NCBI GenBank assembly: GCA_963922875.1 | Contig: CAWUJH010000004.1 | Span: forward strand, 434,001 to 498,000 | From: Ketobacter sp963922875 | GTDB taxonomy: Bacteria > Pseudomonadota > Gammaproteobacteria > Pseudomonadales > Ketobacteraceae | Length of the DNA: 64,000 nucleotides | Reading direction: 5' to 3' | Shown: positions 16,685 to 25,052 of the stretch, in pieces | Layout of the letters: every line of letters starts with the position of its first letter | Position numbering within the stretch: position 1 is the first letter of the stretch | Translations under genes and position numbers: made by a program | Notes under the pieces: generated by a model | Told to the model about the DNA's origin: nothing | What the model saw: the letters and a program-made list of their open reading frames with translations, nothing else | Databases searched by the model: none

Positions 16685-18103
16685 ATGAGCTTGTATCGCT
16701 GTAAATATCACCCCCTTGAAGCGGCCAGCTGGCTTAGTGTTACCCGAGATGTTGGTTTCTGTGATCGTTGTGTGTTACCGGGGGCGGCTGCGAAAGAGGA
16801 TTTCGTCACGGTTAGCTTACTTGACGAAGAGCCGCTTGAGCACCTGGGTAAAGGGCATCGTTTGGCACCCTTTGTCGATTGTGTCGGTGCATTTCTGATA
16901 GCACCTCTAAAAGGCTTTAATCTTTTAGCGTTTTTTATCGGTATCGCAGTGTGCGTGATGGCCAGTCAGTGGATTTTGGATTTGGGGGAGGTAGGGCAGT
17001 TTCTCGGTCTGTTATTGGTGATCTTGGCAATGAGCCTGATAGCTGGCATGGTGATAAATCAGCAGCGAGAGCGGGCGCTTAGTACTTTGTCATTAAGTGT
17101 TTTGACTCAACATGCTAGTTGGTCTCTAGGCTATTCCCTATTGCCGATAAATGTTTGGTACGGGGTGCTTTTATTTGGAGCCTTTTGGTCTGGAATTCAC
17201 TGGGTGGCGTTCTGGGCGGTGGTGATTTCTATGGTGGCTTGGCCCGCTTCATGTCTTATGGTTGCTGCGGAAAACGACGTGAAAGCGGCCTTAAGCCCGC
17301 GGGAAGTTATGTTGTGGATGCGCCGCATGGGTTGGAATTATGCCTTAGTCGTGAGTTTTATAGTGCTATTGTTTTTGCTCGCAAGAGTGCTGGTGGCCGT
17401 ATTTTGGGAAGAATTGCCCCGTGAGATTGGATTGCCTATTGCCCTGTCGCTCCTATTTTATGGATTGCTGGTGGCTAGCTACAGTTTTGGGTACCTACTC
17501 AATATACACGATTATTTAAAGGGCAATAAAAGGGCAGAAAGTTATGGCGGGAGTAACTTTAGTAAACACCATAACAGTGATATTCAATGTCGTATGCAGT
17601 TTGTGGAAGGGCGTCACGCAGAGTTATTGAATAGCTTAGTTCGTAATGCTCGTGAACAACCCAGCAACCTTTTGGTTCATGAGCGGTTGGGGCGATTGTT
17701 AGTAATTAACGGTAATGTGATTGAAGCTCTTGCCCATGGTCAACATTATTTAGTGTTGTTGAATGAACTGGGGGACAGTGCCCGCTTGTCTTTTCAGTAT
17801 CGTCAATATCAGATGCTGGATCAAAATTTTATTCCGCAAGATCCGGGAGTTTGTCTTAGTCTTGCTGAACAGCAATATAAGAAAGGGCAGTATAAAGATG
17901 TTTGTCGCTTATTGGTCAAGCTGCATGAACGATCACCGGATTTTTCGAAAATAGCCGATGCCTATCTTTTGGTAGCTGACTCATTGCTCGTGGGATTTGG
18001 CGGCAAACAAAAAGCGGCTCAATATTTAAAATACATTAAGCAGCACTTTCCAGGGTTTTATCGGATGAGAGAAGTGGATGAATTATTGGGGCAGTGTGTT
18101 TAG
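16685..18103 (+). CDS. Zinc-finger / polytopic membrane / TPR-like protein of unknown function
   Basis: I do not recognise this 472-residue protein as a whole. The N-terminus has a likely zinc site C6-x2-H9 ... C26-x2-C29, similar to the B-box-like ribbons attached to some bacterial membrane proteins. About six hydrophobic helices follow between residues 65 and 275. The cytoplasmic C-terminus (about 305-470) is helical with TPR-like A/L/Y spacing, for example LLVHERLGRLLVINGNVIEALAH. The layout suggests a membrane scaffold with protein-binding ends. It is divergent from the paired small membrane proteins across about 230 bp. Confidence 0.7.
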   Translation: MSLYRCKYHPLEAASWLSVTRDVGFCDRCVLPGAAAKEDFVTVSLLDEEPLEHLGKGHRLAPFVDCVGAFLIAPLKGFNLLAFFIGIAVCVMASQWILDLGEVGQFLGLLLVILAMSLIAGMVINQQRERALSTLSLSVLTQHASWSLGYSLLPINVWYGVLLFGAFWSGIHWVAFWAVVISMVAWPASCLMVAAENDVKAALSPREVMLWMRRMGWNYALVVSFIVLLFLLARVLVAVFWEELPREIGLPIALSLLFYGLLVASYSFGYLLNIHDYLKGNKRAESYGGSNFSKHHNSDIQCRMQFVEGRHAELLNSLVRNAREQPSNLLVHERLGRLLVINGNVIEALAHGQHYLVLLNELGDSARLSFQYRQYQMLDQNFIPQDPGVCLSLAEQQYKKGQYKDVCRLLVKLHERSPDFSKIADAYLLVADSLLVGFGGKQKAAQYLKYIKQHFPGFYRMREVDELLGQCV

Positions 18104-18200
18104 TTGCTTTTTAACGCACTGCCTAGTTCACAGGCAAGGGATTGATGGCCCCAACATATTGGCCGCATGGCAAAGGCTAGGAGGCCCTGATCGCCAGCTA

Positions 18201-18218
18201 GGGCTGTCTTAACAGCCC
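18201..18218. other. 7-bp hairpin after the zinc-finger/membrane gene
   Basis: GGGCTGT and ACAGCCC form a perfect 7-bp stem around a CTTA loop. No T tract follows on either strand, so a classical terminator is not supported. It lies 98 bp after the upstream stop codon. Confidence 0.4.
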
Positions 18219-18231
18219 AGTTGACTTATTG

Positions 18232-18257
18232 CTGAAGTAAAAAACTGAAGTAAAAAA
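18232..18257 (+). repeat. Perfect 13-bp tandem duplication
   Basis: CTGAAGTAAAAAA is present twice without a gap, at 18232-18244 and 18245-18257, in the leader of the DUF1499 lipoprotein gene. Confidence 0.85.
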
Positions 18258-18274
18258 GAGAGCTTTATGGGAGA

Positions 18275-18292
18275 CTCTATCGGACGATAGAG
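18275..18292. promoter_or_regulatory. Operator-like palindrome upstream of the DUF1499 lipoprotein
   Basis: CTCTATCG and CGATAGAG form perfect 8-bp arms separated by GA. The site lies 10 bp before an upstream ATG at 18302 and 124 bp before the chosen start. The compact symmetry fits a repressor site or a small mRNA hairpin; the protein that binds is unknown. Confidence 0.4.
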
Positions 18293-18415
18293 GGTGACGT
18301 TATGACCTGGCCCCCCCCCTCGAGCAATGCCAGGCGTTATATATCCTTGGTAACGGTAGAATGGCGACATATGCGAGAGACTCCCATGGAATTGACTGCT
18401 CAAGAGCGCACCCCG

Positions 18416-18841
18416 ATGACTCAAAACTTTTTAGTGAAGATTGCAGTGATGTTCGTTCTAGGGATGATCATGCTTTTAGCAGGGTGTGGCGCTGTTCCGG
18501 TTGCTCTTGGGGTTAAGGATAACCATTTGGCGGACTGCCCGAGCTCACCAAATTGCATTTACACGTCATTTTCCTATGAAGGCACGGAAGAGCAAGCAAG
18601 TGCCAAGCTGCTGCAAGTCTTGAATGATTATCCTCGTTGCACTATTACCCAAAATGACGGTACATATATCCGCGCCGAATTTACTACAGCGCTTCTGCGG
18701 TTTACCGATGATGCAGAATTTCTAATTCAAGATGGCATGATTCAGGTTCGGTCTGCTTCTCGGGTCGGCTATAGTGATTTTGGTAAGAATCGCCGGCGGA
18801 TGGAGGAGGTTAAAGAGGCCTTCGATCCCTGCTGTTATTGA
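18416..18841 (+). CDS. DUF1499-family lipoprotein
   Basis: The mature region matches DUF1499: D-CPSSPNC near the start (about residues 40-46 from the chosen start), then alternating charged beta strands and a closing R-GYSDFGKNRRRMEEV motif. The function of the family is unknown. ATG 18416 gives a 141-residue protein whose N-terminus is a clean lipoprotein signal with lipobox LAGC (Cys24). Upstream in-frame ATGs at 18302, 18371 and 18386 would put a hydrophilic extension before the signal. The 18302 one has the better Shine-Dalgarno (AGGGTG), so the true start is uncertain. Confidence 0.75.
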   Translation: MTQNFLVKIAVMFVLGMIMLLAGCGAVPVALGVKDNHLADCPSSPNCIYTSFSYEGTEEQASAKLLQVLNDYPRCTITQNDGTYIRAEFTTALLRFTDDAEFLIQDGMIQVRSASRVGYSDFGKNRRRMEEVKEAFDPCCY

Positions 18842-19543
18842 GTCTGTACGAATAGCTTTCAATATTAATCCATCTTTTCCAACTTACACTGTCACTTTCA
18901 TTTGGATAGCGGCACATTGTGGCTAGCTTTATATTAATGCGCGATATTAATGCTTTTATTTTTAAACCTAGTTCAAAATGGTGCTTGATGATTAAGTGAA
19001 GTTTTATGTTTAAGTCTTTTGGGGTGCTTGATATCAAAAAAAACGATTCATAATAGTGCGCATTTGGGTCATGGTCGATCTCTCATAAGGTGGCTTTTTT
19101 CAAAAACTGAAGTCATAAAAAAACGAAATCACGAAATTGCTACGGAATAATGGCAGATCTGTGGCGTACTACTTTCAGCGCGAAATAACGGTATATTTGG
19201 CTGTAAAATGACTAAAAAGTCGAATTTGGTGTGTTCCTTGGAAACTTTCACTTATTCTGAATAATGGCAATATGCTTCCAATATCCACCGTTGTTCCCGC
19301 CTCAAACTGACCTTGCTACCAAATGGTGCGTTAGCGTGGTGCAGACTCTTTGAATTATTCTGGCCTGGGATTTGCTATCTCGGAGTTAGTTTTGTTGCAG
19401 AAAGATGACACAGGCTGCAACAGGCGATTTTTTATATGCCATGTAGGCCAATAGGACCAAGTTCTAGCGTGGTGAGAAGCCAGGTGAAGTGAAGGGGCAT
19501 CTGGGTTTGCTGTTAATAAAGATCACTTTGAGACTGATTATTT
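18842..19543. other. 702-bp gene-free region upstream of the outer-membrane channel
   Basis: No convincing ORF, tRNA or terminator is seen. It is AT-rich and contains ATATTAATGC twice (18931-18940 and 18944-18953, 13-bp period), with a related AATATTAATC at 18861-18870. It probably carries the promoter and control sites of the channel gene, but I cannot place them. Confidence 0.5.
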
Positions 19544-19558
19544 TTGAGGAGTACCACC

Positions 19559-20827
19559 ATGGCTAACACATATCGAATGGGGAAAACCATCGCTTTAACG
19601 TCGTTGTTGAGCAGCCTAGGATTGGCTGTACCTTACAACGCGATGGCGGCGGAGACTTTAGCAGAAGCGTTAAAAGAGAGTACGACCAAACTCAGTTTAA
19701 GACCCCGTTATGAAAGAGTCGATGAAGACAGTGCAACGGTGGACAATGTCTCTGAGGCCCTGACTTTACAAACCCGGCTTACTTTCACCACGGGTAATTT
19801 CTACGATGTTTCAGCCGTTCTGGAATTCGATGATGTGACCGCGTTAATGCCCGTGAGTTACAATGACGGTGCCGGGAGTGGGGAACCAGGACCGGTAATC
19901 GCCGATCCTGAAGGAACTGAAGTCAATCAGGCGTATTTGTCATACACCGGGCTTGAGAGCACGGATTTTCGCTGGGGGCGGCAGCGCATACTTTTAGACA
20001 ATCAACGGTTTGTTGGAGGGGTGGGCTGGCGTCAAAATGAACAAACCTACGATGCCTTTTCTGTGGGCAATAAATCCATTAGTAATTTATCGGTTTTTTT
20101 AGCGCGAATTTCCAATGTGAACAGAATTTTTGGCGAAAATTCTACGGCAAATCCTGGTGACCTTTCGCAAGAAACCTACTTGCTGAATCTAGGCTACAAA
20201 GTTGGCGAAGTGGGCTCCCTGGTTTATTACTATTACGATATTGATAGCCTGACTGCGGGTTCTGAAAACCTGTCTAATAAAACCATGGGTTTACGTTTCA
20301 GCGGTGCAACTGCTCTAAGCGAAGTCAAGCTGGGTTATGAGCTAGAGTTTGCGCAACAGTCCGAATCCGGTGACAGCACTTTGGATTATAGCGCCGATTA
20401 TTATCATGTGGGTGTGAGTGGTACCATGAGCGGTTTTACTTTGGGCATTGCCCAGGAGTTATTAGGTGCAGACGGCACCGATGGTAAATTCATTACTCCG
20501 CTAGCAACGCTGCATAAGTTCCAGGGGTGGGCGGATGTTTTCCTAATTACTCCGGCTCAAGGTATCAAAGATACTTACCTGACTTTTAAAGCAGGCTTGC
20601 CTTGGGGAATGGGGTTAACCGCCATGTACCATATGTTTGAGAGCGATGAAGACACCACTGCAACTACCAACGATTTTGGTACTGAAATTGACGTTGCTCT
20701 GGATAAAAAATTCAGCAATGGCGTCACGGTTCTATTGAAATATGCTGATTTTAGTGGCGAGGAAGGTAGTGGAGACTACGATAAAGATGTTGAGAAATTC
20801 TGGTTGATGGCCACATATGCAATTTAA
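19559..20827 (+). CDS. Outer-membrane beta-barrel channel (alginate-export-like family)
   Basis: A 422-residue outer-membrane channel. A Sec signal peptide ends near AMA-AE (about residue 31). It is followed by alternating amphipathic strands (LSLRPRYERV, LTLQTRLTF) and the segment FRWGRQRI-LDNQRFVGGVGWRQNEQ-YDAF, characteristic of the gammaproteobacterial family related to alginate-export porins. The C-terminus ends in the aromatic strand EKFWLMATYAI. ATG 19559 is chosen over an in-frame TTG at 19544 because GAGGAG lies 7-8 nt before it. The substrate is unknown; nothing nearby suggests alginate. Confidence 0.85.
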   Translation: MANTYRMGKTIALTSLLSSLGLAVPYNAMAAETLAEALKESTTKLSLRPRYERVDEDSATVDNVSEALTLQTRLTFTTGNFYDVSAVLEFDDVTALMPVSYNDGAGSGEPGPVIADPEGTEVNQAYLSYTGLESTDFRWGRQRILLDNQRFVGGVGWRQNEQTYDAFSVGNKSISNLSVFLARISNVNRIFGENSTANPGDLSQETYLLNLGYKVGEVGSLVYYYYDIDSLTAGSENLSNKTMGLRFSGATALSEVKLGYELEFAQQSESGDSTLDYSADYYHVGVSGTMSGFTLGIAQELLGADGTDGKFITPLATLHKFQGWADVFLITPAQGIKDTYLTFKAGLPWGMGLTAMYHMFESDEDTTATTNDFGTEIDVALDKKFSNGVTVLLKYADFSGEEGSGDYDKDVEKFWLMATYAI

Positions 20828-20848
20828 CCCGCTAGGGTTACTGAGTTG

Positions 20849-20874
20849 GGCGTCCTTCGGGACGCCTTTTTTTT
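20849..20874 (+). terminator. Intrinsic terminator with UUCG loop
   Basis: GGCGTCC pairs with GGACGCC around a TTCG loop, followed by eight T residues. It lies 21 bp after the channel gene stop. Confidence 0.95.
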
Positions 20875-20915
20875 GAGAGTTTACTATAAAGATTGTTAGG
20901 GAGGCAGATTGAATT

Positions 20916-21563
20916 TTATTGTTCAGTGCTCGCCGGGGACACCCGGTATTCGTCGGGCAAATCTTCTGGGCTATGGATATCTATGCCAAGATCATTCACC
21001 AAACCATTTTTTAAACTATAAATCCAGCCGTGAACGGTAAGATCCTGTCCCCGTTGCCAAGCGCGTTGTACCACATGGGAGTGGGCTACATTCTTTACTT
21101 GCTGAGTGACATTAAGCTCACATAAATAATTATGTCGATCTTCTTCTTCGGGGATGGACTCTATACGGTATTTGTTACGGTAATATAGGTTTTTGATATT
21201 GTAGAGCCAGTTGTCGATGAGTCCATGGGAGGTATTTTCAATGGCCGCTTTGACGCCGCCACAGCCATAATGCCCGCACACAATAATGTGTTTTACTTTT
21301 AATACCTCTACCGCGTATTCAATAACAGACATGCAGTTGAAATCTGTATGCACCACTAAATTGGCAATATTGCGGTGGACAAAAATTTCCCCCGGTAGCA
21401 AACCAACGATTTCGTTGGCAGGCACCCTGCTGTCGGAACAGCCAATCCAGAGATACTCTGGAGACTGAGCGTGAGATAAACGATCGAAAAAAGTGGGATC
21501 CTGGCGAGTTATTTCCTCAGCCCATTGAGTATTATTGGCAAGCAACTTCCTTAGTTTATGCAT
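20916..21563 (-). CDS. can: Beta-class carbonic anhydrase
   Basis: This enzyme interconverts CO2 and bicarbonate, supplying bicarbonate for carboxylations such as Ppc. The 215-residue length is typical. Zinc ligands are visible as C42 in CSDSR (with D44 and R46 forming the dyad) and H98-x2-C101 in GHYGCGG. Upstream of it on the same strand lies lon, with its stop 49 bp away; they could share a message, but each may have its own promoter. Confidence 0.95.
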   Translation of the reverse strand: MHKLRKLLANNTQWAEEITRQDPTFFDRLSHAQSPEYLWIGCSDSRVPANEIVGLLPGEIFVHRNIANLVVHTDFNCMSVIEYAVEVLKVKHIIVCGHYGCGGVKAAIENTSHGLIDNWLYNIKNLYYRNKYRIESIPEEEDRHNYLCELNVTQQVKNVAHSHVVQRAWQRGQDLTVHGWIYSLKNGLVNDLGIDIHSPEDLPDEYRVSPASTEQ

Positions 21564-21611
21564 AATTCACCTGGCGCATGGGATGGGGGGTAATGAGCAA
21601 TGATAAGGGTC

Positions 21612-24032
21612 TCATGCCCCAAAGACAATGTCATAAACATCCTGATAATGCTTGGCGAAATGTACGGTAATACCTTTTCGAATATAGTCGGGCAGTTCGT
21701 CGTAATCGCCCTGATTGGCTTCCGGAAGTATCAACTCCTTAATTTTTTGGCGCCTGGCAGCAATGACTTTCTCCCGAATACCGCCAACGGCCAGTACTTG
21801 TCCAGTTAGGGTCAGTTCTCCGGTCATTGCCAAATGTCGCGGTAGTTTACGATTTTGCGCCACTGAAATGAGGGCCGTAGCCATAGTGATACCAGCGCTA
21901 GGGCCATCTTTTGGGGTAGCTCCCTCGGGTACGTGTAAATGGATATAAGCCTTCTCAAAGAACTCCGGTTTGCTGTGATAGGCTGCAGAATGGGCTGCCA
22001 CGTAGCTATAGGCCAGCTCAGCGGATTCTTTCATCACATCACCCAATTGGCCACTCATTTTAAACCCGGCCGTTCGGTGGTGAATGACGGTAGCTTCTAC
22101 TGGTAATGTGGCCCCTCCTAATGAGGTCCAAGCCAGCCCGGTAACCACTCCCACACCGCGAATGGTTTTTTCATCAGGGAAGAGTACTTTACCCAGGTAG
22201 TTTTCTAGATTGGCAGGGGTCACGCTGATTTTTTTGTTCGGCTGCTTTAGAAACTCTACAACGGATTTACGGACAATTTTATTGAGTGTTTTTTCGAGAT
22301 TGCGGACGCCTGATTCACGGGCGTAACCCTCTATAATTGCTCGTAACGCGGGTAAGGATATTTTAAGCTGGGATTTTTTGACCCCTGCGCGTTCAAGGCA
22401 TTTGGGCCACAAGTGATTTTTAGCAATGGCCACTTTTTCTTCGGTGATATAACCCGACAAGCGAATAACATCCATCCGATCCAGCAAGGGGCTGGGAATG
22501 CTATCCAGTTGATTCGCGGTACAGACAAATAAAACGTTGGATAGATCGAGGCGTAAATCCAGATAGTGATCCAGAAATTCTCTATTTTGCTCGGGGTCCA
22601 GTACTTCCAGCAGCGCTGACGCCGGGTCACCTTGATAGGATGCGCCTACCTTGTCAATTTCATCGAGCATTATTACTGGGTTACTAACTTCTACGTCTTT
22701 TAACGCTTGTACAATCTTGCCAGGCATGGCCCCGATATAGGTGCGGCGGTGACCCTTGATTTCTGCTTCGTCACGCATGCCGCCCAAGCTAAAACGATAG
22801 AACTTTCGACCCAGAGCTTCAGCGATTGAGCGGCCTATGGAGGTTTTACCCACCCCCGGTGGGCCCACTAAAAGGATGATAGAACCGCTGATCTGTCCTT
22901 TAAAGGTGCCGACGGCGAGAAACTCGATAATCCTATCTTTTACGTCCATCAAGCCAGAGTGATGTTTGTCTAGGATTAGACGAGCGTGGTCAATATCTAA
23001 TAAGTCATCTGAGTAAACCCCCCAAGGAATGGCGGTTGCCCAATCCAGATAGTTGCGCGTAACGGCATATTCTGGTGACCCAGTTTCTAACATGGATAAT
23101 TTATGCAGCTCTTCGTCGATTCGTTTGGTGGCCACCTTGGGAACATCAAGATCCTTAAGGCGTGCGCGAAATTCGTCGACATCGCTTTCCTTGTCGTCTT
23201 TGGCGATACCCAGTTCCTTTTGAATGATTTTAAGCTGCTCACGCAAAAAGAACTCTCGTTGATGTTGTTCCAGCTTGGCGTTCACTTGACGGTTGATTTG
23301 TAAATGCAGACGCGCAACTTCGAGTTCTTTTTTCAGCAGTATAAGTACTTTTTCCATGCGTTTTAAAAGCGGGACGGCTTCTAAAACGTCTTGTAAATCA
23401 TCGGCGTCTGCTGTTGTCAGCCCAGCGGCAAAATCAGTTAATGGCGAGGCATCGTTGGGACTGAAACGCTCCAGGTAATCGCGGAGTTCTTCGGTATAAA
23501 GTGGGTTGATTGATACCAGTTCCTTGATGGAATCGATAATAGCAATGGCATAGGCCTTAACTTCCTGGGCGTCTTCTTCTCGAGGTTGCGGATAAGTGAC
23601 GGAAGCCAGAAGGGGAGGTTGCTTCTTTATCCATTGGTGAACCCAGGTGCGTCGAATGCCCTGGGCAATAAACTGTATTTTTCCTTCAGCACGTACCACG
23701 TTGTGAACTCGCACCACGCAACCCATTCGCTCGAAGCGATCGGTGAGAAGCAGTTGATCATCGGGCTCTGGCGCATAGCACAGGGCAATGCAGCGATGAG
23801 CGGTTTTAGTTACTTGATCCAGGGTGCTGGCCCAGGGCTCTTCATCAACCACGATAGGTTGAACTTGGGCTGGAAAGAATGGCTTGTTAGAAATTGGAAT
23901 GACAAACAAACGTTCCGGTAATGAAGAATCCGGTAAGCTTAGGCCCGTTTCGAGCTGTTCCTCGCTAACTTCTATAGTCTCAAATTGATCGTGATCGTCT
24001 TTATCCACTGAATCTACATCCGTTTTGGTCAT
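21612..24032 (-). CDS. lon: ATP-dependent protease Lon
   Basis: Lon degrades misfolded and regulatory proteins in the cytoplasm. The 806-residue protein has the N-terminal substrate-binding domain (about 40-235), a coiled-coil segment, the AAA+ module with Walker A GPPGVGKTS and Walker B MLDEIDK, and a C-terminal Ser-Lys protease domain. That domain carries the catalytic serine in DGPSAG (about residue 710) and the lysine in GGIREKVIAARR (about 753). The acidic N-terminal tail (TDVDSVDKDDHDQ) is longer than usual. No clear Shine-Dalgarno precedes the ATG. Confidence 0.97.
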   Translation of the reverse strand: MTKTDVDSVDKDDHDQFETIEVSEEQLETGLSLPDSSLPERLFVIPISNKPFFPAQVQPIVVDEEPWASTLDQVTKTAHRCIALCYAPEPDDQLLLTDRFERMGCVVRVHNVVRAEGKIQFIAQGIRRTWVHQWIKKQPPLLASVTYPQPREEDAQEVKAYAIAIIDSIKELVSINPLYTEELRDYLERFSPNDASPLTDFAAGLTTADADDLQDVLEAVPLLKRMEKVLILLKKELEVARLHLQINRQVNAKLEQHQREFFLREQLKIIQKELGIAKDDKESDVDEFRARLKDLDVPKVATKRIDEELHKLSMLETGSPEYAVTRNYLDWATAIPWGVYSDDLLDIDHARLILDKHHSGLMDVKDRIIEFLAVGTFKGQISGSIILLVGPPGVGKTSIGRSIAEALGRKFYRFSLGGMRDEAEIKGHRRTYIGAMPGKIVQALKDVEVSNPVIMLDEIDKVGASYQGDPASALLEVLDPEQNREFLDHYLDLRLDLSNVLFVCTANQLDSIPSPLLDRMDVIRLSGYITEEKVAIAKNHLWPKCLERAGVKKSQLKISLPALRAIIEGYARESGVRNLEKTLNKIVRKSVVEFLKQPNKKISVTPANLENYLGKVLFPDEKTIRGVGVVTGLAWTSLGGATLPVEATVIHHRTAGFKMSGQLGDVMKESAELAYSYVAAHSAAYHSKPEFFEKAYIHLHVPEGATPKDGPSAGITMATALISVAQNRKLPRHLAMTGELTLTGQVLAVGGIREKVIAARRQKIKELILPEANQGDYDELPDYIRKGITVHFAKHYQDVYDIVFGA

Positions 24033-24147
24033 GCGTACAAAATAAGTATATATATCGGTGCTCTTTTGCGGAATTCAACCGTTGAAGGTGTTGGATCTGA
24101 AATTAAAATGTAGGTCTGTCAAAGAGGTTGCCATTTCTGGCAGGTTG

Positions 24148-25050
24148 TTAACGTATTTGCAGTAGGTATGTGGCGAATGAGGCCAGATCTGTATGGTTGG
24201 GAATCGAGTGGTTAACCAATACTGCTCGAAGTTCGTTGCTGGTTATGCCACCCACTGCGAGATTGCAGCTTGTTGGGCAATGGTTGGCAAGTGTGGTAAT
24301 GAAGTTGGGCACGGCTGGGTTGTCTACGGCAACCCCTAGGCTGATGGTTATGAGTTTTGCCTGAGTAGTTTGCGCACAAAATACAAGTTCTTCTGGCGGC
24401 GTAGCGGTGTCCAAGTAGATTGATCGCCAACCATATTGGGCCGCGCATACCGCCGACATTAAACCACCTAGAGTATGGTGTTGATCGGGTGGGGTACTGA
24501 TTACTATGGTGGGGCTACAGGGGGGCGTATTAATTTCTACTATGGCATGTCTCAAATAAGTTTTTATAAAGGCTGTTGCGAAATTCTTTTGACTCGTGCG
24601 TAATTCATCGCGTTGCCATGCTAGATCTACAGCAGTTACCAAGGATTCGAGGTGATTCTGAAGTAGAGCGATTCTGCCAACGTCATTTAGTGTTCGGGTT
24701 ATCAGTCGCTGCAGTCTGATAGAATCAAACTCCAGAATGCAGTTCAAAGCCGCTGCTTGAAAACTTTGCATTCGGTCAGTGTTGTAAGATGATGAATTGG
24801 ATGCCCGTGTGACTGTTGGTATTAATAGTGACTCTAATTCTGCAGTGCTCAGGTGAGCCACTGCGCTAATGCGGTGCCCCTGCCGAGTGATGAGTTTTAA
24901 CAGCCGCAATCGAAGTAGTTCTCCGTCGTCATAGAGTCTTTGATTACCAGCGCTTCGCCGTGGAGTAACTGCATTGTAGCGGCGTTCCCAAATGCGAATA
25001 ACATCGGAGGAAAGACCAGTTTTTTCTGCAGTATACTGAATGCTATACAT
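24148..25050 (-). CDS. MerR-family regulator with cobalamin-binding-like domain (LitR/CarH type)
   Basis: A 300-residue regulator with an N-terminal MerR winged helix (about 1-75; VIRIWERRYNAVTPRRS recognition region), a helical linker (about 95-170) and a C-terminal B12-binding-like Rossmann domain (about 178-300). In CarH the adenosylcobalamin photoreceptor uses a W-x9-EH motif and an HxxG lower ligand. Here H192-T-L-G195 is kept, but W145 is followed nine residues later by K155-N156 rather than EH. That pattern suggests a member that senses light indirectly or with a different cofactor, as reported for class II LitR. It is the last gene of a minus-strand operon, 2 bp after the photolyase gene. 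Confidence 0.85.
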   Translation of the reverse strand: MYSIQYTAEKTGLSSDVIRIWERRYNAVTPRRSAGNQRLYDDGELLRLRLLKLITRQGHRISAVAHLSTAELESLLIPTVTRASNSSSYNTDRMQSFQAAALNCILEFDSIRLQRLITRTLNDVGRIALLQNHLESLVTAVDLAWQRDELRTSQKNFATAFIKTYLRHAIVEINTPPCSPTIVISTPPDQHHTLGGLMSAVCAAQYGWRSIYLDTATPPEELVFCAQTTQAKLITISLGVAVDNPAVPNFITTLANHCPTSCNLAVGGITSNELRAVLVNHSIPNHTDLASFATYLLQIR

Positions 25051-25052
25051 GG

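Noticed and set aside
24051..24079. Heat-shock-like promoter before lon (GTTGAA, 15 bp, CCGATATA on the minus strand)
   Set aside because: The -10 match is weak and would leave a leader of only about 12 nt without a Shine-Dalgarno, so I do not call it.
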